A DNA stretch of 64,000 nt from Nocardia shimofusensis NBRC 100134. GTDB taxonomy: Bacteria; Actinomycetota; Actinomycetes; Mycobacteriales; Mycobacteriaceae. The translations under genes and the position numbers were made by a program. Below the pieces are notes generated by a model. The model was given only the letters and a program-made list of their open reading frames with translations, did not search any database and was not told where the DNA came from. How positions within the stretch are numbered: position 1 is the stretch's first letter; every line of letters begins with the position of its first letter. This document shows positions 1 through 7,645 of this stretch, piece after piece. The stretch spans positions 62,001 through 126,000 of the forward strand of contig NZ_BDBT01000003.1 in the NCBI RefSeq assembly GCF_001613125.1. Reading direction: 5' to 3'.

Positions 1-1
1 G

Positions 2-631
2 CGCGGGTCTCCCGCGTGGGTCTGGTACGCCGCCTACGGGTCCAATATGCATCTGGATCGCTTGCGTTGCTATCTGGCCGGCGGACGTCCGCACGGCGGT
101 TCGATCGAACTGCCCGGCGCACGCGACTCCGGCGACCCGCTGCGCTCCCTCGCCGTCGAGATCCCGGGTGTGCTGTATTTCGCCACCGAGTCGCTGACCT
201 GGACCGGTGGGCGCGCCTTCTACTGCCCCGACGCGGCCGGGCGCACGGCGGCGCGCGCCCATCTGCTGACCGCGGCCCAGTTCGCCGACATCGTCGCGCA
301 GGAAATGTACCGCCCGCCGGGCGCCGACCTCGATCTCCGCGAAGTGCTGACCGCCGGTCGCGCCCGGCTCGGGCCGGGTCGTTACGAGACGCTTGTGCGG
401 GTGGGCACCCTCCACGGGCAGCCGATGCTCACCTGCACCGCGCCATGGCACCACACCGGCGTGCCCTGGAATCCTCCTTCAGGCGCCTACCTGCGACATC
501 TGGCCGCCGGGCTGGCCGAATCGCACGGCTGGCCGGTCGCGCGTATCGCCGTCTACCTGGCCACCCGCCCCGGCGCGGCTGCGGCGTGGTCACCCGAAGC
601 GGTGGCCGAAGTGATACGGACCGGACTCTGA
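2..631 (+). CDS. YGSN-motif protein of the family annotated 'histone deacetylase' in actinomycetes (5' partial)
   Basis: The reading frame is open to the left edge, so the true start lies upstream of the window; the first ATG at 47 is internal. About 209 residues are visible. The stretch W-Y-A-A-Y-G-S-N just before that ATG is the signature start of gamma-glutamylcyclotransferase/AIG2-like folds. I recall this protein type (YGSNM, a TGGRAFYDP-like segment, an AAQEMYR-like segment) as commonly labelled 'histone deacetylase' in actinomycete genomes, a label I consider unsupported by the fold motif. No signal peptide or membrane segment is visible. The function is unknown; a cyclotransferase-like or regulatory role is inference only. 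It is followed after 98 nt by the sigma factor gene, with a SigF-type promoter between them. Confidence 0.75.
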   Translation, partial: RGSPAWVWYAAYGSNMHLDRLRCYLAGGRPHGGSIELPGARDSGDPLRSLAVEIPGVLYFATESLTWTGGRAFYCPDAAGRTAARAHLLTAAQFADIVAQEMYRPPGADLDLREVLTAGRARLGPGRYETLVRVGTLHGQPMLTCTAPWHHTGVPWNPPSGAYLRHLAAGLAESHGWPVARIAVYLATRPGAAAAWSPEAVAEVIRTGL

Positions 632-651
632 TCGAGTCCCGCAACACACCT

Positions 652-676
652 GTTTGGTCGTGAGGGCCGGGGGTAT
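652..676 (+). promoter_or_regulatory. SigF/SigB-type promoter upstream of the sigma factor gene
   Basis: GTTT at 652-655 and GGGTAT at 671-676 are separated by 15 nt. This matches the mycobacterial SigF / Streptomyces SigB consensus (GTTT, 14-17 nt, GGGTA). A transcript would start near 683, leaving a leader of about 45 nt before the ATG at 730. Its position suggests the sigma factor transcribes its own gene. Confidence 0.75.
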
Positions 677-729
677 GACCACGTGAGTCGAGTCCAACGG
701 CAGCGAGAAGCATACGAGGGAGATATCCC

Positions 730-1581
730 ATGCGCGAGACCGCCGCGCCCGCCCGGACCGCGAACAACGGCTCCGAGGAGCGACGTAAGAGCCGCCACAC
801 CGAAGACACCTACGACAACATCGAACCCCGGTTCGCCGAACTGGCGGCACTGCCGGGCACCGATCCGCGCAGGGAAGCGCTGCGCGAACACATCATCGAA
901 CTGTGCCTGCCGCTCGCGGATCACATCGCGCGGCGATTCACCGGCCGCGGAGAAGCCTTCGACGACCTGCATCAAACCGCTCGCCTCGGCCTCGTACAGG
1001 CCGTCGATCGGTTCGATGTGAGCCGGGGCAGCTCGTTCCTCGCGTTCGCGGTACCCACCATCATGGGCGAAGTCCGCCGCCACTTCCGCGATCACACCTG
1101 GGCACTGCGGGTCCCGCGCCGGGCCAAGGAGCTCCAGGCGCTGATCGGCCCGGCCACCGAGACTCTGTCGCAGCGCCTCGGGCGGATGCCCTCGGCGCGC
1201 GAGATCGCCGACGAGCTCGAGATCGAGCTCAGCGAGGTGACCCGCGCGCTGGTCGCCGCGAACGCCTACTCCACCAACACCCTGCACGCCGTCGGCCGCG
1301 ACGACGACGGCAATGTGGGCCTGTCGGTCGGTGACAGCCTCGGGTCCGAGGAGCCCTGCTACAAGCTGATGGAGGATGCGATGGCGGTGCGCCCGCTGAT
1401 CGCGGCACTGCCCGACCGCGAACGTCAGGTGCTGATCTGGCGCTTCTACGACTCGCTGACCCAGTCGCAGATCGCCGAGCGCCTCGGCGTGTCGCAGATG
1501 CAGGTCTCGCGCATCCTCAACCGGACGCTGAACCAACTCCGGGAGTCGGCGCTGGCCGAACCGGTCGCAGCCGTCGCCTGA
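730..1581 (+). CDS. sigF: SigF/SigB-family RNA polymerase sigma factor
   Basis: An alternative sigma factor of 283 residues that directs RNA polymerase to stress and stationary-phase promoters. Region 2 lies around residues 50-120, with the conserved run ending in LGLVQAVDRFD and the PTIMGEVRRHFRD segment. Region 3 follows at about 125-190. Region 4 (about 220-272) has the helix-turn-helix QSQIAERLGVSQMQVSRIL. The length and order fit the SigB/SigF/SigG group. The start at 730 is preceded by GAGGGAG at 717-723. No anti-sigma (RsbW-type) or anti-anti-sigma gene lies next to it, unlike M. tuberculosis usfX-sigF. The symbol reflects family, not proven orthology; several SigF paralogues are common in these genomes. 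Confidence 0.88.
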   Translation: MRETAAPARTANNGSEERRKSRHTEDTYDNIEPRFAELAALPGTDPRREALREHIIELCLPLADHIARRFTGRGEAFDDLHQTARLGLVQAVDRFDVSRGSSFLAFAVPTIMGEVRRHFRDHTWALRVPRRAKELQALIGPATETLSQRLGRMPSAREIADELEIELSEVTRALVAANAYSTNTLHAVGRDDDGNVGLSVGDSLGSEEPCYKLMEDAMAVRPLIAALPDRERQVLIWRFYDSLTQSQIAERLGVSQMQVSRILNRTLNQLRESALAEPVAAVA

Positions 1582-1648
1582 ATCCTCGCACCGCCCGCGC
1601 CCGCGGGATTGCTGAGCCGCCCGCGGGCTCGCCGCATACTGCCGCCAC

Positions 1649-1675
1649 GGTTTGATCCGCACATTTCCTGGGTAG
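1649..1675 (+). promoter_or_regulatory. Second SigF/SigB-type promoter, upstream of the glycosyltransferase operon
   Basis: GGTTT at 1649-1653 and GGGTAG at 1670-1675 are separated by 16 nt, matching the SigF consensus GGTTT, 15-17 nt, GGGTA. The predicted transcript starts near 1682, leaving a leader of about 170 nt before the start codon at 1856. That leader is noticeably poorer in GC than the surrounding sequence and holds a small perfect hairpin (CACTGC 1746-1751 with GCAGTG 1759-1764). Confidence 0.65.
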
Positions 1676-1855
1676 TTGCTGTTGGATTGCTATCACTGTT
1701 CAATAGCCATCAGGTTCGTGCGGATCTTCCGCTCATCACGGAAACCACTGCTGTATCCGCAGTGCGTGACGTTTTTCCAGCAGGACATGCATGTGCTAGT
1801 CGCAGGACGTGTTTTCGGCAGGAATGGCACCACCCCTTACGCAGGAGGATGAGTC

Positions 1856-3037
1856 GTGGGCGTTCGGTCTGGTTCGAGCTCTGATTCTGTGCCGCGAGGC
1901 GGCGACGGCGCGGGTCTGGCGGATCCGCGCGGCGGGATGCACATCGTGCTCGTCGCCCCGCCGTACTTCCAGGTTCCGCCGACCGGTTACGGCGGCGTCG
2001 AGGCGGTCGTGGCGCAACTGGCCGACGCCCTCGTCGCTCGTGGTCATCGGGTCAGCCTGATCGGGGTGGGTGAGCCGGGCACCGGGGCAGCTTTCGTCCA
2101 GGTCGCCGAACGCGGCGCCGCCGAACAACTCGGTGAGGCCTATCCCGAAGTCCTGCACGCACTTCGAGTGCGCCAGGCCGTCGAGGAGTTGGCCGCGCGG
2201 GAGCCGATCGACGTGGTGCACGATCACACCTTCGCCGGAGTGCTCAACGCACCGTCCTACCATCGGCTCGGCATTCCGACGGTGCTGACCGTGCACGGCG
2301 CGGTCGACGGCGAATTCGCCGAGTACTACCGGCGTATCGGCGGCACCGCGGGCTTGGTCGCCATCAGCGACCGGCAGCGCGCGCTCGCGCCCGATCTGAA
2401 CTGGGTCGGCCGGGTGCACAACGCCCTGGTTCCGAGGCAGTGGCCGTTTCGCGCCGAAAAAGATTCCTACGCACTGTTTCTCGGCCGCTTCTCGCCGTGC
2501 AAGGGGGCCGATCTCGCGGTGCGCGCCGCGCACGAGGCCGGCGTGCCGTTGATCCTGGCCGCCAAGTGCATCGAACCGATCGAGAAGGAGTTCTTCGAGG
2601 ACTGCGTGCAGCCCTTGCTCACCGACGACGATCTGGTGTTCGGCGAGGCGGATTCGACGCAGAAGCGCACGCTGCTGGCCGACGCGCGCTGCCTGTTGTT
2701 CCCCATCCGCTGGGAGGAACCCTTCGGCATGGTGCTGATCGAGGCGATGGCCTGCGGCACGCCGGTCGTCGCGATGCGCGGCGGCGCGGTCGAGGAGGTG
2801 ATCGAGCACGGGGTCACCGGCTGGGTCTGCGACGAGGTCGCCGCACTGCCGGAGTACATGCTGCGCAGCGACGAGATCGATCCACGCGCCTGCCGTACGC
2901 GGGTGGAGCGGTTGTTCAGCGTCGATCGGCTGGCCGCCGGCTACGAGGCGGTCTACCTCGACACGGTCGCCGGCCAGCTCGACCCGGTCGCGAAGGCCCG
3001 GCCCCGGTCGGCTGCGCTCGTGACGGCGGTGCGGTGA
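1856..3037 (+). CDS. Glycosyltransferase family 4 protein
   Basis: A retaining GT-B glycosyltransferase of 393 residues that transfers sugar from a nucleotide-sugar donor; the acceptor is unknown. The N-terminal acceptor domain begins near residue 28 (MHIVLVAPPYF), with the glycine-rich PTGYGGVE loop. The C-terminal donor domain carries EEPFGMVLIEAMACG at about 285-300, the E-x7-E motif of family GT4. The GTG at 1856 is chosen because AGGAGG sits at 1843-1848, 7 nt upstream; the alternative ATG at 1937 would remove 27 low-conservation residues. The stop overlaps the next start (TGATG), so it is co-translated with the debranching-like hydrolase. It lies downstream of a SigF-type promoter. A role in storage or stress polysaccharide or glycolipid synthesis is inference. 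Confidence 0.88.
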   Translation: MGVRSGSSSDSVPRGGDGAGLADPRGGMHIVLVAPPYFQVPPTGYGGVEAVVAQLADALVARGHRVSLIGVGEPGTGAAFVQVAERGAAEQLGEAYPEVLHALRVRQAVEELAAREPIDVVHDHTFAGVLNAPSYHRLGIPTVLTVHGAVDGEFAEYYRRIGGTAGLVAISDRQRALAPDLNWVGRVHNALVPRQWPFRAEKDSYALFLGRFSPCKGADLAVRAAHEAGVPLILAAKCIEPIEKEFFEDCVQPLLTDDDLVFGEADSTQKRTLLADARCLLFPIRWEEPFGMVLIEAMACGTPVVAMRGGAVEEVIEHGVTGWVCDEVAALPEYMLRSDEIDPRACRTRVERLFSVDRLAAGYEAVYLDTVAGQLDPVAKARPRSAALVTAVR

Positions 3038-5187
3038 TGACCGCGCCGCTGCGCCCCCTGGCCGGAACCGCGACCGTCAGCTTGGTCCAGCCCGACACGG
3101 GTTGCCTGTGTGTGAGCGACCGGGGCGGCGACATCCACCGCGATGCCACCCAGGGCCTGTTCTATCGCAACGCGCGGGTGCTCTCGCAGTGGGAGCTGAC
3201 CGTGGAGGGCCGCGCCGTCGAACAGATCGCGTTCGACAATGTCGGCCCCGGCCAGACCCGATTCCTGTTGCGGGTGACCCCGTACTCCGGTTGCGCGAGC
3301 ACCGTTCTGCTCGAGCGGCACCGGATCCTCGGGCACGGACTGACCGAGTCGATCACGGTGCGCAATCTCGGCCACGAAGACACCGCGCTGACGCTGACCC
3401 TGGACGTGGACGCCGATTTCGCCGATCTGACCGCCGTCAAGCACGGTAGGCCGGAGGCGGGCGGAGGCGACGTCACCGTCACCGGCGAGGAGATGCTGTT
3501 CATCGACGACAGCGATGCCGGGCACGGGGTGGCCGTCCACGCCACCGGCGAGCCCAAGGTGACGCCGGGGTTGTTTCGCTGGCGCGCGGTGGTTCCCGCG
3601 CAGGGCCGCTGGCAGACCGAGGTCGGGGCGCAGCCGGTGAACCGGTATCGCCGGATGCCCATCGTCGGCTCCGAAACCCCGCGCGAACCGGACGAGCCGA
3701 CGGTCAGCTGGCGCAACACCCCCACCCGCGTACACGCGACCGCCACGGAATTCGCCCGGGTGCTCACCTACACCGAGAACGATCTGGCAGCCCTGGCCAT
3801 CCACGACGAGACCGGCGCACCCGCCTATCTCGCCGCGGGCGCACCCTGGTCGATCCAGTTGTCCGGCCGCGACAGCCTGCTCAGCGCCTGGATGACGCTG
3901 CCGCTGAATCCCGGTCTGGCGCTGAGCACCCTGACCAGGCTCGCCGCCCTGCAGGGGGTGACCAGCGATCCGCACACCGAGGAGGAGCCCGGTCGCATCC
4001 TGCGCGTCCACCACGGCCCGGTCGACGCCACCGATCGCGCGGGCGCCTGCTACGGCTCGGTGGATACCACGCCGCTGTTCGTCATGCTGCTCGGCGAGGC
4101 GCTGCGCTGGGGGGCCGACCCTGCCGAGGTGCGCAGACTGCTGCCCGCCGCCGACGCCGCGCTGACCTGGATCGACGAGTACGGCGATCTCGACGGAGAC
4201 GGCTTCGTCGAATACCGCAGGCACACCGACCGCGGCCGGATCAACCAGAGCTGGAAGGACAGCTGCGACTGCATCAACGACGCGCACGGTCATCGCGCCG
4301 ATCCGCCGATCGCGCTGGCCGAGGTCCAGGGCTACGCCTATGCCGCCGAACTCGCGCGCGCCGACCTGGCCGACGCGTTCGGCGACCAGCGCAACGCCGA
4401 GCGACTGCGGGCGCGTGCCGCCGAGCGCAAAGCCAGGTTCGACGCCGCGTTCTGGATCCCCGAGCGCGGCCACTACGCGCTCGGACTGGACGGGCACAAA
4501 GCCCACATCGACGCACTGACCAGCAACCCGGCGCACTGCCTGTGGACCGGAATCGTCGCCGACGAACGCGCCGCGCGTCTGGTCGAATCCCTGGCGGGCC
4601 GCTCGATGGGCAACGGATTCGGCCTGCGCACCCTGAGTTCGGACATGGCCGCCTACAACCCGATGAGCCACCACAACGGCGGTGTGTGGCCGCACGACAC
4701 CGCGATCGCGGTGGCCGGGCTACTGCGCTACCGGCACGTGCCCGGCGCCAAGGCGCTCGCCGAGACCCTGACCGCCGGGCTGCTCGACGCCGCGGGCTTC
4801 TTCGACGGCCGGTTCCCTGAGCTGTTCTGCGGCTTCGACCGCACCGAGTTTCCCACGCCCCTACCGCATCCGGCGGCCTGCGCACCGCACGCCATCTCGG
4901 CCGCGGCGCCGCTGTTATTGCTGCGCTCCTGGCTGGGTCTGCAACCGGACGTGCCGCAACGTACCCTGGTACTGCACCCGCGGCTACCACTGAACTGGGG
5001 CACGGTGCGCATCGGCGACCTACGGCTCGGGCCGGCGACAGTGAACATCACCGCGCACGCGAACTCCGCGGAAGTCACCGGCCTGCCGGCGGACTGGGAA
5101 CTGTGCAAGGCGGTCCCGGCACGCTCGGCACAGTCCGTCGACACCCAGCCCTGGGACGACGACCAGGCGTCGGTGGCGACCAACTGA
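3037..5187 (+). CDS. Amylo-alpha-1,6-glucosidase / glycogen-debranching-like glycoside hydrolase
   Basis: A 716-residue protein with an N-terminal beta-rich domain of the glycogen-debranching N-terminal type (about residues 10-260, beginning LAGTATVSLVQPDTG). An alpha/alpha-toroid catalytic domain follows (about 270-690), with conserved GRDSLLSAWM near 277 and a Trp/Asp-rich SWKDSCDCIN patch around 408. The family includes debranching and trehalase-like (GH15/GH63-like) hydrolases acting on alpha-glucans; the exact substrate cannot be read from sequence. No signal peptide is visible, so it is probably cytoplasmic. The start ATG at 3037 overlaps the stop of the glycosyltransferase by one base. 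The same frame is open much further upstream, but that part is antiparallel to nothing and lies inside the glycosyltransferase gene, so it was excluded. Confidence 0.85.
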   Translation: MTAPLRPLAGTATVSLVQPDTGCLCVSDRGGDIHRDATQGLFYRNARVLSQWELTVEGRAVEQIAFDNVGPGQTRFLLRVTPYSGCASTVLLERHRILGHGLTESITVRNLGHEDTALTLTLDVDADFADLTAVKHGRPEAGGGDVTVTGEEMLFIDDSDAGHGVAVHATGEPKVTPGLFRWRAVVPAQGRWQTEVGAQPVNRYRRMPIVGSETPREPDEPTVSWRNTPTRVHATATEFARVLTYTENDLAALAIHDETGAPAYLAAGAPWSIQLSGRDSLLSAWMTLPLNPGLALSTLTRLAALQGVTSDPHTEEEPGRILRVHHGPVDATDRAGACYGSVDTTPLFVMLLGEALRWGADPAEVRRLLPAADAALTWIDEYGDLDGDGFVEYRRHTDRGRINQSWKDSCDCINDAHGHRADPPIALAEVQGYAYAAELARADLADAFGDQRNAERLRARAAERKARFDAAFWIPERGHYALGLDGHKAHIDALTSNPAHCLWTGIVADERAARLVESLAGRSMGNGFGLRTLSSDMAAYNPMSHHNGGVWPHDTAIAVAGLLRYRHVPGAKALAETLTAGLLDAAGFFDGRFPELFCGFDRTEFPTPLPHPAACAPHAISAAAPLLLLRSWLGLQPDVPQRTLVLHPRLPLNWGTVRIGDLRLGPATVNITAHANSAEVTGLPADWELCKAVPARSAQSVDTQPWDDDQASVATN

Positions 5188-5199
5188 GCGAGGCACATC

Positions 5200-5808
5200 G
5201 TGGCTGAACCGATCTGGAATCCGCTGCTGCGCGAACAGCTCGACTGGCACTGGAAGAATCAGTTGCGCGCCCGTCTCGACGGCCTCACCGATGCCGAGTA
5301 TTTCTGGGAGCCGGTGCCCGACTGCTGGAACGTCCGCCCGCGCGGCACCGGCACGGCGCCCGTGCAGGCGGGCAGCGGGGCGATGACCATCGATTTCGCG
5401 TTTCCGCCACCGGATCCGGCACCACTGACGACGATCGCCTGGCGGCTCGGGCACGTGATCGTCGGGGTGCTGGCCATGCGCAACGCCGCGCACTTCGGCC
5501 GGTCCGGGCAGACCGACGCGATCGGGCGCGAACAGCGGATCGACTACCAGTCCTTCGACTACGCTCCGACCGCCTCCCTGGCATTGGCGCAACTCGACGC
5601 GGAATACACCACCTGGACCGCCGGTGTCGAGGCACTGGGCGACGACGATCTGCTGCGACCGTGCGGACCGGCCGAGGGGCCGTGGGCCGACCAGCCGATG
5701 GCCACGCTCGTGTTGCACATCCACCGTGAGGTCATCCATCATCTCGCCGAAGTGTGCCTGCTGCGCGATCTGTATCTGCGCATGTGGCCGGAGGCCTCGA
5801 CGCGCTGA
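5200..5808 (+). CDS. DinB-family protein
   Basis: A 202-residue four-helix-bundle protein of the DinB/YfiT superfamily, members of which are metal-binding and include thiol-dependent S-transferases using mycothiol or bacillithiol. Histidines that could form the metal triad are in the WRLGHVIVG segment (about residue 87) and the LHIHREVIHHLAEV segment near 170-180. The start is GTG at 5200, with GCGAGG a few bases upstream. It begins 12 nt after the hydrolase stop and is therefore probably the last gene of the SigF-promoted operon. The thiol or substrate used is unknown. Confidence 0.82.
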   Translation: MAEPIWNPLLREQLDWHWKNQLRARLDGLTDAEYFWEPVPDCWNVRPRGTGTAPVQAGSGAMTIDFAFPPPDPAPLTTIAWRLGHVIVGVLAMRNAAHFGRSGQTDAIGREQRIDYQSFDYAPTASLALAQLDAEYTTWTAGVEALGDDDLLRPCGPAEGPWADQPMATLVLHIHREVIHHLAEVCLLRDLYLRMWPEASTR

Positions 5809-5905
5809 CACCGGACACGCCGGCAGCCGTGCCGTCCGCCCATCCGAAGCGTCACCGGGTTCGAACCTGAAGGGACAAGAACTCTTTCAGGACGAGAGGT
5901 GATCG

Positions 5906-6796
5906 ATGGCACCCGGTCGGCACACCAGCGCAGGTCGGCGCACCGATGCCGGAAGGCACGCGAGCCCTGAGGGGCCCACCGTCGTCGGCGGGCGGACAGG
6001 GGCCGGGCGGCACCGCGCGGTCAGTCCGTCCCGGCGGCGAGTAGGTCTCGCGGTGGCTGCGGGCGCAGCGCCGGTGGTCCTCACTCTCGCCGGAACCGGT
6101 ACGGCCGCGGCAGGTTTCGAGCAGGCGACCGCCGTCGCCGAGGATGCGCAGTCACCGGGCGCCGGGCCGGGCTCGCCGGAGTGGCCCGCCGCCGAGGCGC
6201 CGAACGTGCGCCCATATCACGGGATCCGCATTCCCGAGGACACGCTCAGTTCCCTGCAGTGGGCGCGCCCGGCACCCGCACCGGAGTACCTCTCACCGGT
6301 GGAAGAGCTGCACACGCCGGTCCCGGTCGCGCCGGTGCCGCCGATCGCACCGCCGCCCGAGACGCTGCGCTTCGGGGATGTCCAGGTCGAACCGCCGGAG
6401 TGGTTGCCGCGCGAGCACGCCATCCAGCTCAACGACGCCGCGGCGGTGCAGGAAGCCGGACTCGCGACCTTCCTGGACTCGGTCGGCATGGAACGCACCC
6501 GCTCGGACCGGGTCGCCGGCCAGACCATCGGCGCGGCCGCGCTCGGCGCCGCCGCGGGCGCCGCCGTCGCGAGCCCTTTCGCCCTGATCGGCGCCGGAGC
6601 GGGCGGTGCGATGGGACTGTTCATCGGAATGCCGTTCGCGCCCATCGGACTGGCCGCGGTGCCGGTCGGCGCGGCCTACGGTGCGGCGCTCATGGTCGCC
6701 CCGCTGGCGGTCATCGGCGCCGGAGTCGGCGCGACCGTCGGCGCGGCGCAAGCCCTCACCGCACCGCCGCGCGCGCTCGGCCCCGCGCCGCAGTGA
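5906..6796 (+). CDS. Putative secreted Gly/Ala-rich protein
   Basis: I do not recognise a named family. The protein is 296 residues. An Arg/Gly/His-rich N-terminus (1-45) is followed by RRRVGLAVAAGAAPVVLTLAG (about 46-66), which looks like a long signal peptide or single membrane anchor. A proline-rich segment (about 70-165) comes next, and then a glycine-zipper-like region (about 205-285) with regularly spaced small residues (AALGAAAGAAVAS, GAGAGGAMGLFIG, GAGVGATVGAAQA). Glycine zippers often oligomerise in membranes or insert into envelopes. Similar proteins are frequent in Nocardia and usually called hypothetical. GAGAGGTGATCG places a fair ribosome site before 5906. A convergent terminator follows at 6903. 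Confidence 0.7.
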   Translation: MAPGRHTSAGRRTDAGRHASPEGPTVVGGRTGAGRHRAVSPSRRRVGLAVAAGAAPVVLTLAGTGTAAAGFEQATAVAEDAQSPGAGPGSPEWPAAEAPNVRPYHGIRIPEDTLSSLQWARPAPAPEYLSPVEELHTPVPVAPVPPIAPPPETLRFGDVQVEPPEWLPREHAIQLNDAAAVQEAGLATFLDSVGMERTRSDRVAGQTIGAAALGAAAGAAVASPFALIGAGAGGAMGLFIGMPFAPIGLAAVPVGAAYGAALMVAPLAVIGAGVGATVGAAQALTAPPRALGPAPQ

Positions 6797-6902
6797 ACCA
6801 CGGCCCCGAATCCGTGGCGCCACAGCCCGTGACGCCGGGGCCGTCGAACACCGCCACTACGCCGGAGAGTGTCGCGCCCGGCGCTACCCCCGTCCGAAAC
6901 GC

Positions 6903-6938
6903 CGGAACCCCGGTCCCCTCGAAGGGATCGGGGTTCCG
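6903..6938. terminator. Bidirectional hairpin terminator between convergent genes
   Basis: A 15-bp stem (6903-6917 with 6924-6938, one G-T pair) closes on a six-base loop. It lies between the stop of the secreted protein (6796) and the stop of the TerD gene (6950). There is no long T run, as is usual in actinomycetes. Confidence 0.7.
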
Positions 6939-6949
6939 CATCGGATCGC

Positions 6950-7534
6950 TCAGCTCTGGAACGCGAAACGCAGCAGCGCCTGCCGGTCGCCCTGCTTGAT
7001 CTTGCCCTTGCGATCGAGCACTTCGAGCTGCCAGACCGGGCCGTTGCGGAACGCGCGGGCGATGGCGTTGGCGTTCTCGGTGCCGAGCATCGACGGCCAG
7101 ATCTCGGCGACCTGTTGGCTGCTGCCACCGGTGGCGTCGTAGATCTTGAACGCGATGTTGTTGGCCTTCTCGAAGGAACTGCCCTTCTTGAACGCCGCGG
7201 CGACGAAGATGATCGAGTCGATCGCGGCGGGAACATTCGCGAAGATGACGTGCACGGTCTCGTCGTCGCCCGCGGCCGCACCGGTCTGCTCGTCGCCGGA
7301 GTGCAGGACCGCGCCGTTGCCGAACGGATCGAGGGAGTCCAGGCCGGCGAAGCGGACCGGATCGCCGCCCTGCGCGCAGATCGCGATGAGATCCAGATCG
7401 ACGCCCTTCTTGCGGCGCGCGATGCCGAGCAGGCCGCCGCTGCTACCCGCCGACGGATCCCAGCTGACGCCGACGCTCAGATTGGTGATGCCGGCCAGGT
7501 CCGCGGGACCGTCCTCTTTGCGGAGAGTGATCAT
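6950..7534 (-). CDS. TerD-family stress protein
   Basis: A 194-residue TerD-fold protein, a family first seen in tellurite-resistance operons and generally involved in calcium-binding stress responses. The core shows GVSWDP, VDLDLIAICA, the HSGDEQTGAAAGDDETVHV loop region and FAAAF-like strand residues; acidic pairs DLDL and GDDE are the expected Ca2+ ligands. The frame is open to 7645, but the ATG at 7534 (MITLRKEDG) fits family starts and has AAAGGCG about 12 nt upstream. Its stop lies next to a convergent terminator. It is one of two TerD genes flanking a pair of CNNM/CBS genes transcribed the same way. Actual tellurite resistance cannot be inferred. Confidence 0.88.
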   Translation of the reverse strand: MITLRKEDGPADLAGITNLSVGVSWDPSAGSSGGLLGIARRKKGVDLDLIAICAQGGDPVRFAGLDSLDPFGNGAVLHSGDEQTGAAAGDDETVHVIFANVPAAIDSIIFVAAAFKKGSSFEKANNIAFKIYDATGGSSQQVAEIWPSMLGTENANAIARAFRNGPVWQLEVLDRKGKIKQGDRQALLRFAFQS

Positions 7535-7645
7535 GTGCTGCGATCGCCTTTCGTGTAACGCGGTTGTCTCGGGTGAAGCGATGAACGGAAACTGATTTCG
7601 GATTCTGTGTCGGTGGTCGATGGTGTCCGTGTCGATGATGCCCAA

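Noticed and set aside
2953..4695. 580-codon open frame antisense to the debranching-like hydrolase
   Set aside because: Long antisense frames are expected from the GC-rich third-position bias; the translation has no family signature while the sense frame does.
5858..5867. GGTTCGAACC, like a tRNA T-arm
   Set aside because: No acceptor, D or anticodon stems can be folded around it; it is only a palindrome.
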